From: Rhodopseudomonas pseudopalustris
GTDB lineage: Bacteria > Pseudomonadota > Alphaproteobacteria > Rhizobiales > Xanthobacteraceae
Direction of reading: 5' to 3'
DNA: 64,000 nucleotides
NCBI RefSeq assembly: GCF_900110435.1
Contig: NZ_FODT01000006.1
Coordinates: forward strand, 248,001 to 312,000
In this document: positions 8,477-17,243 of the stretch, one piece after another
How positions within the stretch are numbered: position 1 is the stretch's first letter
Layout of the letters: every line of letters begins with the position of its first letter
Position numbers and translations under genes: made by a program
Notes under the pieces: generated by a model
What the model was told of the DNA's origin: nothing
The model's input: only the letters and a program-made list of their open reading frames with translations
Database searches by the model: none

Positions 8477-10216
8477 ATGAATATTTTGCATATGGCCGGC
8501 GCGGCGTTTCGCGCGCTGACCGCCCGCAAACAGGCGCCGTCGCTCTACGATCTGTGCGACCCGGTGTTTCTCGGCCGCAAGCGCGGCAATCCGCACATCG
8601 CCAAATTCTACAAGACCGCGCTCGGCAATCCGGCGCTACGGCCACTGCTGCGCAAGGCTGGACTGTCCGAGCTGGAGCAGCCAGTGCGGTTCCGCGCCGT
8701 TCGCGACGCGCTGATCGCCGCGCGCGACGATACCGATCCGGATTGGGCCGCGATCGGCCGGCCGGTCGCCGAACTGCTCGATTCCGTCAAGCTGCAGCAT
8801 CCGCGCCCGCGCCCGTGGGTCGCGCCGGCCCAAATGCCGAGGCTCTCCGACATCGACAGCGCCATCCGCGCCGCGAGCGAAAACCTGCTGCAGTCGTGGG
8901 AGCGCAACGGATTCATCCCGACCTACGCCGCCTTCAACCTGATCGGCGATCCCGATTTCGGCGGCCGGGAACTGCTGGCGGCTCTCACCGGGCTGAATGC
9001 GCGTAGCTACAAGAATTCGACATTGTTGTTCAATCTGGCGCGGGTGTTCATCGCCCGGTCGCCCGTCGCGGGTCTGATCAATCCGCCGTGGCGGGGCATT
9101 GCCGAGCCGATGTGGGCGCCGGTGCAGATCCGGCATCGCTCGGCCTATTACGACGCCTTCTACATCGAGGCGTTGCTGAGCTTCATCGACACCGGGCTCG
9201 GCACGCCAGAAGACGTCCGGACTGCGCGGCGCATCATCGCCGATATGGTCGAATTCTGCATCCAGATCAGCCGCGAGCATGTCCGTTCGGCGGATGGCGA
9301 AGGCTTCGACGTCATCACCGCGCTGGCGCCGCCGCCGCATCCGCGATTCAGCCGATTCTTCACGAAGATCAAACAGAAGCTCGGTTTCGGCGTCTACGTC
9401 CCCGACTGCGACACCACCGCTTGCGCGATCTCGGCGGCGACTCAGGCCAATTCCACCGACCCGATCCTCGACCAGCCGCTGATCGATTTTTACGCCGGCT
9501 ATCAGGTCCGCGCGGGGGCCAACGAACCGCTGGTCACCGTGCCACTCAACGACGCCATCGACTACGACGGCGGCATCGTCACCTGGATCGACAGCCTCGC
9601 CGGCGAACGGCCTTTCGGCAACGACCTCGATCCGACGCTCAATCTCGACGTGCTCGAGGTCAGCTTCCGCAATTGCGCGCGCTGGAAGATCGTCGAGACG
9701 CCGTCGCGCCTGGAAACGGTGCGGCGAATCGTCGAATTCCACCGACGCCTGGTCGCGAGCGGAGCCTTCGCCGACCCGAAATCGCACGTCTACTATCTGC
9801 CCGAGCTGTATTGCGCCTATTTCGGCCGCTGCTACGTCGCGTTCCGTGCGCTCGACGAGGCGACGAAACGCGCAATCGATCCGGACCGCACATTCGAATT
9901 CATCCGCGAGCGCGTCCTGGCCTACGTCCAGGACGAGTTGGTGGCGAAAGAAATGAATGTGTTCGACGCCGCGCTGGCGCTGATTGCACTCGGCCATCTC
10001 GGCGGCGAACTCGCACATTTCACGCCGGCGCTGCATTGCATTCTCAATCACCTCGGCGAAGGCGGCCGCCGCGGTCCGTTCAAGGCCTATGAGTGGAATA
10101 AGATGAAGACTCCGACCCGCATCCTGGTCGGCGGGCCGGAAGTCACCTCGGCCTTCGTGCTGATGGGGCTGGCGCTGGCGCGAAAGGCGATTTTGCAGCG
10201 CCCGCACAATGGATAA
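8477..10216 (+). CDS. Uncharacterised protein with terpene-cyclase-like DxDTTA motif
   Basis: A 579-residue soluble protein that I do not recognise as a named family. Near residue 310 it has VPDCDTTACAIS, which matches the catalytic DxDDTA block of squalene-hopene and class II terpene cyclases, where an Asp protonates the substrate. About 60 residues later, GNDLDPTLNLDVLEVSFRN resembles the repeat that follows that block in cyclases. The rest is helical and Trp/Tyr-rich, as expected for an alpha-barrel. No signal peptide or membrane span is visible. I placed the start at ATG 8477. No prenyltransferase or other isoprenoid gene is nearby. Cyclase activity is an inference only. Confidence 0.6.
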   Translation: MNILHMAGAAFRALTARKQAPSLYDLCDPVFLGRKRGNPHIAKFYKTALGNPALRPLLRKAGLSELEQPVRFRAVRDALIAARDDTDPDWAAIGRPVAELLDSVKLQHPRPRPWVAPAQMPRLSDIDSAIRAASENLLQSWERNGFIPTYAAFNLIGDPDFGGRELLAALTGLNARSYKNSTLLFNLARVFIARSPVAGLINPPWRGIAEPMWAPVQIRHRSAYYDAFYIEALLSFIDTGLGTPEDVRTARRIIADMVEFCIQISREHVRSADGEGFDVITALAPPPHPRFSRFFTKIKQKLGFGVYVPDCDTTACAISAATQANSTDPILDQPLIDFYAGYQVRAGANEPLVTVPLNDAIDYDGGIVTWIDSLAGERPFGNDLDPTLNLDVLEVSFRNCARWKIVETPSRLETVRRIVEFHRRLVASGAFADPKSHVYYLPELYCAYFGRCYVAFRALDEATKRAIDPDRTFEFIRERVLAYVQDELVAKEMNVFDAALALIALGHLGGELAHFTPALHCILNHLGEGGRRGPFKAYEWNKMKTPTRILVGGPEVTSAFVLMGLALARKAILQRPHNG

Positions 10217-10375
10217 AGCATCCCGGCCGGCGTCTCGCGCGAAGTTGAAGCGCGGCGGCGCGCGTCGCGCTGGTCCAGCCGCCAAATCATCATCACAATC
10301 GGCGGATCTTGCTGCAACGGGCCCGGTGTGCTCGCGTACCGCTTCCGCGGGGCTCCCGACCGAAATGGCCAACGC

Positions 10376-11104
10376 ATGTTGAAGACGTTCCTGCTTCCGC
10401 TTTCGCTTGTTGTGCTGCTCCCGGTGACGGCGCAGGCCACAGAAATCACCGGCGTGCCGAAAATTCGCGACGGCGATCATCTCACGATCGGCAGCGCCCG
10501 CATCCGGCTCGCGGGCATCGACGCGCCCTCGATCGATCAGCTGTGCCTCAATCCGAAGGGCGAACGCTGGACCTGCGGCATCGCCGCGCGCGACGCGCTG
10601 GTGGCTCACGTCGCCGGCAAGAGCTGGACCTGCCGGGTGATGCGTACCGAGAAGAACGCTCTCTCGGTCGCAAAATGCGAGGTCGACGGCGAAGACATCC
10701 AGCAATGGATGGTGAAAAGCGGCTGGGCGCTGTCCTATGTTCGCTTCGCGCACACCTACGACGCCGACGAGAAGGCGGCGCGCACCGCTCGCGCCGGGCT
10801 GTGGCAGGGCGCATTCATCGCGCCGTGGGACTGGCGCGTGCGCAACAACAAGACCACGGTGCTCGGTGCCACCCGACCGCCGAAGAATGCGCGCAATATT
10901 CTGCTGGCCTCGGCCTCCGGCCCGGTGGCGCCGTCGCCCGACTGCACCATCAAGGGCAACGTCAACACCTCGGGCGAATGCATCTATCACAAGCCCACCA
11001 GCCGCTGGTATGCGAAGATCCAGATGAAGATCAGCAAAGGCACGCGCTGGTTCTGCTCGGTCGAGGACGCCGAAGCCGCCGGCTGCCGCGAGACGCGACG
11101 CTAG
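10376..11104 (+). CDS. Secreted nuclease-fold (SNase/TNase) protein with altered active site
   Basis: A 242-residue protein with a signal peptide (residues 1-22), a staphylococcal-nuclease-like domain (about 26-150) and a C-terminal segment with CTIKGNVN, GECIYH and RWFCSVEDAEAAGC, resembling the short C-terminal module often fused to such nucleases. The calcium-side acids (Asp32/Asp34, Asp49) and the first catalytic Arg (Arg44) are kept. The catalytic Glu position is Ser52 (IDAPS) and the second catalytic Arg position is Leu96, so nuclease activity is doubtful. I used ATG 10376 because the signal peptide begins there. It lies 20 bases before the next gene. Confidence 0.75.
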   Translation: MLKTFLLPLSLVVLLPVTAQATEITGVPKIRDGDHLTIGSARIRLAGIDAPSIDQLCLNPKGERWTCGIAARDALVAHVAGKSWTCRVMRTEKNALSVAKCEVDGEDIQQWMVKSGWALSYVRFAHTYDADEKAARTARAGLWQGAFIAPWDWRVRNNKTTVLGATRPPKNARNILLASASGPVAPSPDCTIKGNVNTSGECIYHKPTSRWYAKIQMKISKGTRWFCSVEDAEAAGCRETRR

Positions 11105-11123
11105 AGCATAAGGGCGCGGCGAT

Positions 11124-11972
11124 ATGAACGACGCCACCGGCGAACATCACCGCAAACGGCGGCGCCATCCCCGGCTGCGACGCGCGGGGCTGATCACCGC
11201 GCTGTTCGTGACCGTCTACGCGCTGGCCGCCTATCTGGCCTTGCCGCTGTTCTGGACCCACTACGAACATCAACGCGGGCTGGCCGATATGCCGATGGCG
11301 ACGCGGACTGCGCAGGGCATTCCCGGCGACCCGATCAATGTCGGACTGATCGGCAACCAGAAAGACGTGGTCTGCGCCATGCTCGCGGCGAACTGGACGC
11401 CCGCCGACCCGCTGACGCTGAGCTCATCGATCGAAATCGCCGGCAGCGTTCTGCTCGACCGGGCGTATCATCACGCACCGGTGTCGAACTTGTACTATCT
11501 CGGCCGTCGTGAGGATCTCGCTTTCGAGAAGCCGGATGGCCGCAGCGCCGACCGACGTCATCATGTCCGGCTGTGGAAGGTGCTCGACAGCGGCGATGAG
11601 GGCCGCCCGGTCTGGCTCGGCGACGCCACCTTCGATCGCGGCGTCGGCGTCAGCAAATACACCGGCGCGGTGACGCATCACATCGATCCCGACATCGACG
11701 CCGAGCGCGGCCTGCTTGCTTCCGATCTCGAAGCCGCGGCGATGGTCGATGCGAAATACCAAGTCACCGGCATCGGCCCGACGATCGCCGGACACAACGG
11801 CGAAGGCGACCGCTACTACACCGACGGCGAAGTCTGGATCCTGCGGCTGGTCGAGGGCTGCAAGAAGCGCAGCAGCCCTGCCGCCGTTCTGCCGAGCCCG
11901 CTCGCGACCGAGATCAAGGACCGGATTTTCCGCACCGTCACCGACGCCGTCGCCGGTCCGCCCGCGCCTTGA
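11124..11972 (+). CDS. LssY C-terminal domain protein
   Basis: A 282-residue protein with a basic N-terminus, one transmembrane segment (residues 22-44) and a C-terminal domain like the one at the end of Legionella LssY: WTPADPLTLSSSIEIAG, NLYYLGRREDLAFEKP and HHVRLWK. The domain's function is not established; LssY itself is a membrane protein near a type I secretion locus. It follows the nuclease-fold gene by 20 bases and is probably co-transcribed with it. The start is ATG 11124. Confidence 0.75.
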   Translation: MNDATGEHHRKRRRHPRLRRAGLITALFVTVYALAAYLALPLFWTHYEHQRGLADMPMATRTAQGIPGDPINVGLIGNQKDVVCAMLAANWTPADPLTLSSSIEIAGSVLLDRAYHHAPVSNLYYLGRREDLAFEKPDGRSADRRHHVRLWKVLDSGDEGRPVWLGDATFDRGVGVSKYTGAVTHHIDPDIDAERGLLASDLEAAAMVDAKYQVTGIGPTIAGHNGEGDRYYTDGEVWILRLVEGCKKRSSPAAVLPSPLATEIKDRIFRTVTDAVAGPPAP

Positions 11973-12036
11973 ATTCAGCGGCGGGAGCCTGCATGGTCAT
12001 CGCGCGCCCGCCGCTCGAAGACAAGGAATCAGAAAA

Positions 12037-13224
12037 ATGGCCGTCAGCGCCGGACGTGAATTCCTGGCGATTCCCGGACCCACCACGATGCCCGACGAGG
12101 TGCTGCAGGCGATGCATCGCCCTGCGCTCGACATCTACTCGCAGGCGATGGTGGAGCTCAGCGAAAGCCTGCTGCGCGACCTCAGCCGGTTGTTCGCGAC
12201 CAGGGGCAAGTCCTACATCTACATCGCCAACGGCCACGGCGCCTGGGAGGCGGTGATCAGCAACGTTCTGTCGCGCGGCGACAAGGTGCTGGTGCTGGAG
12301 AGCGGCCGCTTCGCGCTGGGCTGGGGCGCCGCTGCGCAGGCGATGGGCTGCGAAGTCGAGGTGCTGAAAGGCGGCTGGCGCCACGCCGTGCGTGCCTCCG
12401 AGGTTGAAGAGCGGCTGCGCCGCGACAAGGAGCACAGCATCAAGGCGATCGTGGTGGTGCAGGTCGACACCGCGTCGAGCGCCTACAACGATCTCGAAGC
12501 GATCGGCCGCGCGATCGAGGCCGCGGGGCATCCCGCACTGTTCATGGTCGACGCGGTCGCCTCGCTCGGCTGCATGCCTTTCGAGATGGACGCGTGGGGC
12601 ATCGACGTCGCGATGTCCGGCTCGCAGAAGGGCCTGATGTCGCCGCCGGGCCTCGGCTTCGTGGCGGTCGGAGACCGCGCCCGCGCCGCGCATCAGAGCG
12701 CCGGCCTGCGCACGCCCTACTGGGACTGGACCCAGCGCGACGGGCCCGAGCACTATCAGAAATACGCCGGCACCGCGCCGGTGCATCTGCTGTTCGCGCT
12801 GCGCAAGGCGCTCGACATGCTGTTCGCGGAAGGGCTGGACAATGCCTTCACGCGGCACCGGCTGCTCGCCGAGGCGGTGCGCCGCGCCGTCGCGGTGTGG
12901 TCCGAGGGCCGGGTCTTCAGCTTCAACATCGAGGATGCGCGCGAGCGCGCCGACACGGTGACCACGGTGCGCGCCGCCGATGGCCACGACCTGCTGGCGC
13001 TGCATCGCTATTGCAAGGACAAATGCGGCCTGGTGATCGGCGTCGGCATCGGCGAACTGCAGGACCGCGCCTTCCGTATCGCCCATATGGGCCACATCAA
13101 CGCGCCGATGATCCTCGGCACGCTCGGCGTCATCGAGATGGCGATGGCCGCGCTGAACATCCCGCACAGCAAAGGCGGCGTCGGCGCCGCGATCGACTAT
13201 CTGGCAGAGAGCGTGCCGGCGTAG
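12037..13224 (+). CDS. Class V aminotransferase, serine/alanine-glyoxylate type
   Basis: A 395-residue PLP enzyme. The fold type I / class V hallmarks are GPTTMPDEVLQAM at the start, VDAVASLG with the cofactor Asp in the middle, and SGSQKGLMSPPG with the Schiff-base Lys. It is closest to serine-glyoxylate and alanine-glyoxylate aminotransferases, which make glycine from glyoxylate, but specificity within this group cannot be read by eye. AAGGAATC lies upstream of ATG 12037. No serine-cycle or photorespiratory genes are adjacent, so the pathway is uncertain. Confidence 0.85.
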   Translation: MAVSAGREFLAIPGPTTMPDEVLQAMHRPALDIYSQAMVELSESLLRDLSRLFATRGKSYIYIANGHGAWEAVISNVLSRGDKVLVLESGRFALGWGAAAQAMGCEVEVLKGGWRHAVRASEVEERLRRDKEHSIKAIVVVQVDTASSAYNDLEAIGRAIEAAGHPALFMVDAVASLGCMPFEMDAWGIDVAMSGSQKGLMSPPGLGFVAVGDRARAAHQSAGLRTPYWDWTQRDGPEHYQKYAGTAPVHLLFALRKALDMLFAEGLDNAFTRHRLLAEAVRRAVAVWSEGRVFSFNIEDARERADTVTTVRAADGHDLLALHRYCKDKCGLVIGVGIGELQDRAFRIAHMGHINAPMILGTLGVIEMAMAALNIPHSKGGVGAAIDYLAESVPA

Positions 13225-13310
13225 CTGGTGAGGACACAGTCTGCGTAGCTACGAGCGCTCGGTGCTTTGGGCCGAGGCGCTTGAAGCTGTAGGCGGGGGC
13301 GCTGGTTCAA

Positions 13311-13426
13311 CCCCTCCCCCTTGCGGGGAGGGTCGGCCGAGCGAAGCGGAGGCCGGGGTGGGGGTGCCGCGAGCACAGTGCCTGGGGACCCCCACCCCCG
13401 ACCCCTCCCCGCAAGGGGGAGAGGAG
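13311..13426. repeat. Palindromic GC-rich repeat (family B, copy 1)
   Basis: The left arm CCCCTCCCCCTTGCGGGGAG is answered by CTCCCCGCAAGGGGGAGAG on the right, with a second inner inverted pair (GGCCGGGGTGGGGGT / ACCCCCACCCCCGACC). The same architecture occurs at 55144-55287. It lies just upstream of repeat A copy 2. Nothing coding is visible between 13225 and 13556. Confidence 0.75.
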
Positions 13427-13447
13427 CTTGGGCGCCTCGACTAACAA

Positions 13448-13545
13448 GTCATTCCGGGGCGCGCAGCAAAGCTGCGCGAACCCGGAATCCAGAAATTGTA
13501 GCCAAGAGAGATTCCGGGTTCGCGCTACGCGCGCCCCGGAATGAC
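13448..13545. repeat. Dispersed ~100-bp palindromic repeat (family A, copy 2)
   Basis: It begins GTCATTCCGGGGCGCGC and ends GCGCGCCCCGGAATGAC, with inner arms GAACCCGGAATCC and GATTCCGGGTTC around a loop containing AAATTGTAGCC. It is closely related to 3621-3724. It lies between convergent genes (aminotransferase and the ABC binding protein), so it could work as a two-way transcription end. Confidence 0.8.
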
Positions 13546-13556
13546 GACGATGGTTA

Positions 13557-14708
13557 CTATTGCTTCAACCGGAACGCGCCGTCGCGGATTTCGATCAGGA
13601 CGGCGGATCGTTCGTCGTAGCCATTGTGGTTGTCGGGCGTCATGTTCGACAGGCCGTTGTTGAGCGCGAGATCCTTCGACTTCTCGATCTGGTCGCGGAT
13701 CGCAGCACGGAATTCCGGCGTGCCGGGCTTGGCGACCTTGAGCGCTGCCGGGATCGCGTTCTCGACCAGCGTCACCGAGTCCCACAGATGCACGCCGAAG
13801 ATGGTCGGCGACGCGCCGCCATTGGCGGCCTTGTAGGCGTCGACGAAGCGCGCCTTGACCTTGCGGAACGGGCTGTCGGCCGGCATGTCCTCGGCGCCGC
13901 TGAAAGCCTCGCCGGCGAAGATCGCGCCTTCGACGTCCTTGCCGCCGAGCTTGATGAACTCTTCAGTGGCGACGCCGTGGGTCTGATAGATCGGTCCCTT
14001 GAAGCCGCGCTCGCGCAACGCCTTCTGGGGCAGCACCGCCGGCGTGCCGGCGGCCGCGATGAACACAGCGTCGGGCTTGGTCGCGATGATCTTCAGCACC
14101 TGACCGGTGACGCTGGCGTCGCTGCGGGCATAGACCTCATGGGTGGTGAGTTCGAAGCCGAGTTTCGGCGCGGCGGCGGCCAGCACCTTGTAGTAGCCCT
14201 CGCCGTAAGCGTCCGAGAAACCGATATAGCCGACCTTCTTGGCGCCGGTCTTGGCGATGTACTTGCCGATCGCCTCCGCCATGATGTCGTCGTTCGGCAC
14301 CACCTTGTAGACCCATTTGCGGCGGTCATCCATCGGCGCGACCAGGATCGCGGCGGCCGCCATCGTCATCAGCGGCGTCTTGGCTTCGGCGGCGATGTCG
14401 ATCAGCGGCAGGCTGACCGGGGTCAGCGACGAGCCGATCAGCACATCGACCTTTTCCTCCGAGAGCAGCTTGCGGGCGTTCTGCGCGGCCTTGGTCGGAT
14501 CGGATTCGTCGTCAAGCGCGAAGTAGGTGACCTTCTCGCCGCCGATTTCCTTGGGTAGCGCCGCCACCGTCTTCGACTGCGGCTGGCCGAGCGCGGCGCC
14601 GGGGCCGGACGCGCTCATGGTGATACCGATCTTGATTTCCGCTTGCGCCGCGGTGACGCCCGCCAGCATCGTCGCCAGCGCGACGATCAGTGTCTTGGTC
14701 TGTTGCAT
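13557..14708 (-). CDS. ABC transporter periplasmic substrate-binding protein, branched-chain amino acid type
   Basis: A 383-residue type I periplasmic binding protein of the LivK/amide-binding group. The signal peptide covers residues 1-22 (ends AAQAE), followed by IKIGITMSASGPGAALGQP, the typical mature start. Later segments VDVLIGSSLTPVSLPL and KTGAKKVGYIGFSDAYGEGY form the two lobes. GGAGGA lies upstream of ATG 14708. It is the last gene of the liv-type operon. The substrate could be a branched-chain amino acid, an aromatic acid or another small carboxylate. Confidence 0.88.
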   Translation of the reverse strand: MQQTKTLIVALATMLAGVTAAQAEIKIGITMSASGPGAALGQPQSKTVAALPKEIGGEKVTYFALDDESDPTKAAQNARKLLSEEKVDVLIGSSLTPVSLPLIDIAAEAKTPLMTMAAAAILVAPMDDRRKWVYKVVPNDDIMAEAIGKYIAKTGAKKVGYIGFSDAYGEGYYKVLAAAAPKLGFELTTHEVYARSDASVTGQVLKIIATKPDAVFIAAAGTPAVLPQKALRERGFKGPIYQTHGVATEEFIKLGGKDVEGAIFAGEAFSGAEDMPADSPFRKVKARFVDAYKAANGGASPTIFGVHLWDSVTLVENAIPAALKVAKPGTPEFRAAIRDQIEKSKDLALNNGLSNMTPDNHNGYDERSAVLIEIRDGAFRLKQ

Positions 14709-14722
14709 CGACGTCCTCCTCC

Positions 14723-14752
14723 GTTTGTTGTCGTCAGGTTTGTTGTCGTTAG
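14723..14752. repeat. 15-bp tandem duplication at the livF stop
   Basis: Two adjacent copies of GTTTGTTGTCGTCAG / GTTTGTTGTCGTTAG differing at one position. The second copy covers the stop codon of the preceding ATPase gene, and the first lies in the short gap before the binding-protein gene. It is probably a replication-slippage duplication without a known role. Confidence 0.7.
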
Positions 14753-15474
14753 TAATCGTGACCGCCGAGGCCGAGATAGCTTTCGACCAGTCTCGGATCC
14801 TGGGCGATATCCGCCGGAGAGCCCTGCTTGGTGATCGCGCCGAGCTCCATGACATAGGCATAGTCCGCGACTTCCAGCGCCGCGCGGGCATTCTGCTCGA
14901 CCAGCAGGATCGACACGCCGGTTTTGCGCAAATCAGTCAGGATGTGAAACACATCGCGCACGATCCGCGGCGCAAGCCCGAGGCTCGGCTCGTCGAGCAT
15001 CAGCAAGGTCGGTCGCGCCATCAGCGCCCGCCCCATCGCCAGCATCTGCCGCTCGCCGCCGCTCAGCGTGCCGGCGAGCTGCTCGCGCCGCTCCTTCAGC
15101 CGCGGCAGCCGCGCGTAGATCTCCTCGATGGTCTGGTTGCGTTCGGCGCGTGTCCTGCGGAAACCGCCGAGCAGCAGATTGTCCTCGACCGCCATGTCGG
15201 CGAACAGCTCGCGCCGCTCCGGCACCAGGCAGAGCCCGGCCTTGACCCGCGACTCCAGCATGACGCCGCTGACGTCACGGCCGCGGAAGTCGATCCGTCC
15301 GCGCGCCTTCAACAGGCCCATGATGGCGTTGAGCAGCGTGGTCTTGCCGGCGCCGTTGGCGCCGATCACGGTGACCAGCGCGCCTTCGTCGACCTTGATC
15401 GAGACGTCGTGCACCACCTCTGCGCGGCCATAGGCCACGCTGACATTCCGGACATCGAGGAGGCCCGCGGTCAC
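14749..15474 (-). CDS. livF: ABC transporter ATP-binding protein, LivF type
   Basis: A 241-residue nucleotide-binding subunit with Walker A GANGAGKTT near residue 36, signature LSGGERQ near 138 and Walker B LLMLDEPSLGLAP near 157. The ending VESYLGLGG is characteristic of LivF. It powers uptake with the LivG domain of the fused neighbour. The start GTG 15474 overlaps the fused gene's stop by 4 bases (GTGA), and the operon order fits. Confidence 0.92.
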   Translation of the reverse strand: MTAGLLDVRNVSVAYGRAEVVHDVSIKVDEGALVTVIGANGAGKTTLLNAIMGLLKARGRIDFRGRDVSGVMLESRVKAGLCLVPERRELFADMAVEDNLLLGGFRRTRAERNQTIEEIYARLPRLKERREQLAGTLSGGERQMLAMGRALMARPTLLMLDEPSLGLAPRIVRDVFHILTDLRKTGVSILLVEQNARAALEVADYAYVMELGAITKQGSPADIAQDPRLVESYLGLGGHDY

Positions 15475-17243
15475 GACACGCCTCCGAGATAGGCCTCGAG
15501 CACCGCCGGATCCTGGCGGATCGCGGCCGGAATGCCTTCGGCAATCTTGGTGCCGAAGTCGAGTACCACCAGCCGATCGGCGAGGCTCATGACGAAATCC
15601 ATGTCGTGCTCGACCAGCAGAACGCTGATGCCTTCGGCCCTGACTTCGCGCAACAGCCTGGCCAGCGCCTTCTTCTCGCCAACGCGCAGGCCGGCGGCCG
15701 GTTCGTCGAGCAGCAGCAGCACCGGCTCGAGGCAAAGCGCGCGCGCGACCTCGACCAGACGAAGCTGGCCGAGCGCCAGCGTGCCGGCCGGCTCATGAGC
15801 GAGATCCGCGAGGCCCACTCGCGCGAGCGCCCGCATCGCACTGTCGAGCAGCAGCGCCTCCTCGGCTCGGTCAAGCCGGAAGATCGCGCGCAGCGCGCCG
15901 GCCTGTCCGCGCAGATTGGCGCCGAGCGCGACGTTCTCGATGACGCTCATGTCGGCGACGATTTCGACGTGCTGGAAGGTGCGGCCCAATCCGAGCAACG
16001 CCGCGCGCCGCGGCGTCTGCGCCTCGAGTGGATGGCCTTCGAACTCGATCTGGCCGGACGTCAGCGGCAGCACGCCGGTGATCAGGTTGAACGTCGTGCT
16101 CTTGCCGGCGCCGTTCGGTCCGATCAGGTCGATGATGCGGCCGCTGTCGACCTCGAAGGACACATCGTTGACCGCGACCAGACCGCCGAAGGTCTTGCGC
16201 GCCTGATCGGCCTGCAGCAGCGGCGTGCCGGGCGGCGGCAGCGCGCGCACCGGGAGGCGGTCGCCGTCCGGAGGTGGCGGCAGCTTCGGCGCAGGCGGCG
16301 GCCCGAACAGGATCGGCCACAGCCCGCCCGGCGCGGTCTGCAGGAGAAGCACCAGCACCGCGCCGAACGCGATGATCTCAAAATTGCCGGTGTGACCGAG
16401 CAGCTTGGGCAGCCAGTCCTGCAACTGATCGCGCAGAAAGGTGATGCCCGCGGCGCCGAGAATTGCGCCGTAGACCCGGCCGGCGCCGCCGAGCACGGCC
16501 ATCAGCAGATATTCGGTGCCGGCGGTGATGCCAAACGGCCCCGGCGACACCGAGCGCTGGAAATGCGCGTAGAGCCAGCCGGCGAGGCCCGCCAGCATCG
16601 CCGCATAGACGAACACCAACAATTTGGCGCCGGCGGTGTTGACGCCGAACGCCTCGGCGGCGCGGGTGCTGCGGCGGAGCGCCCGCACCGCGCGGCCGAC
16701 CCGGCCGCTCAGCAGATTCTGGGTCGCGATCACCGCCAGCACCACCGCGATCCAGACCACCACGAAGTAGTCGCGCGGCTGGATCAGCGCGTAGCCGCCG
16801 ATCTGCAGCGCCGGAATCCCCGGTAGGCCGTCATGAGCCCCGAGCCAGCTCATATTGCCGAACAGATAGAAGAACGCGATGCCCCAGGCGATGGTGCCGA
16901 GCGGCAGATAATGGCCTGATAGCCGCACCGTGATCGCGCCGACCAGCAGCGCCGCCACCATGGTGACGGCGATCGCCGCCGGCAGCGTCAGCCATGGCGA
17001 GACGCCGTAATACACCGTCAGCACGCCGGTGGTGTAGGCGCCGAAGCCGACGAACGCAGCCTGGCCGAACGAGGTCATGCCGCCGACCCCGGTGAGCAGC
17101 ACCAGACCGATCGCGACCAGGCTGGAAATGCCGATATAGTTGAACAGCGTGATCCAGTAGTCCGGCATCAGCCCGGTAAACGGAAGAATCAGGATCGCAG
17201 CGGCTGAGGCCGCGCGGATCAGCCGGGGCGCGTGCCGCTTCAT
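15471..17243 (-). CDS. Fused ABC permease-ATPase, LivM-LivG
   Basis: A 590-residue fusion. Residues 1-320 are a LivM-type permease with about 8-10 membrane spans ([19 protein letters not shown] is the family loop). A Pro-rich linker (about 322-350) follows, then a LivG-type ATPase with Walker [10 protein letters not shown] near 385, [24 protein letters not shown] and Walker [12 protein letters not shown]. The signature loop reads [10 protein letters not shown] where most LivG proteins have LSYGQ. Both partners overlap by 4 bases: livH (17240-17243) and livF (15471-15474). Fused LivMG proteins are known in Rhizobiales. Confidence 0.9.
   Translation of the reverse strand: MKRHAPRLIRAASAAAILILPFTGLMPDYWITLFNYIGISSLVAIGLVLLTGVGGMTSFGQAAFVGFGAYTTGVLTVYYGVSPWLTLPAAIAVTMVAALLVGAITVRLSGHYLPLGTIAWGIAFFYLFGNMSWLGAHDGLPGIPALQIGGYALIQPRDYFVVVWIAVVLAVIATQNLLSGRVGRAVRALRRSTRAAEAFGVNTAGAKLLVFVYAAMLAGLAGWLYAHFQRSVSPGPFGITAGTEYLLMAVLGGAGRVYGAILGAAGITFLRDQLQDWLPKLLGHTGNFEIIAFGAVLVLLLQTAPGGLWPILFGPPPAPKLPPPPDGDRLPVRALPPPGTPLLQADQARKTFGGLVAVNDVSFEVDSGRIIDLIGPNGAGKSTTFNLITGVLPLTSGQIEFEGHPLEAQTPRRAALLGLGRTFQHVEIVADMSVIENVALGANLRGQAGALRAIFRLDRAEEALLLDSAMRALARVGLADLAHEPAGTLALGQLRLVEVARALCLEPVLLLLDEPAAGLRVGEKKALARLLREVRAEGISVLLVEHDMDFVMSLADRLVVLDFGTKIAEGIPAAIRQDPAVLEAYLGGVS

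Noticed and set aside
8636-11137. An 833-codon open frame on the minus strand opposite the cyclase-like and nuclease-fold genes
   Set aside because: It is an Arg/Gln/His-rich shadow typical of GC-rich codon use on the opposite strand, with no recognisable domain, while the plus-strand genes have clear motifs and starts.
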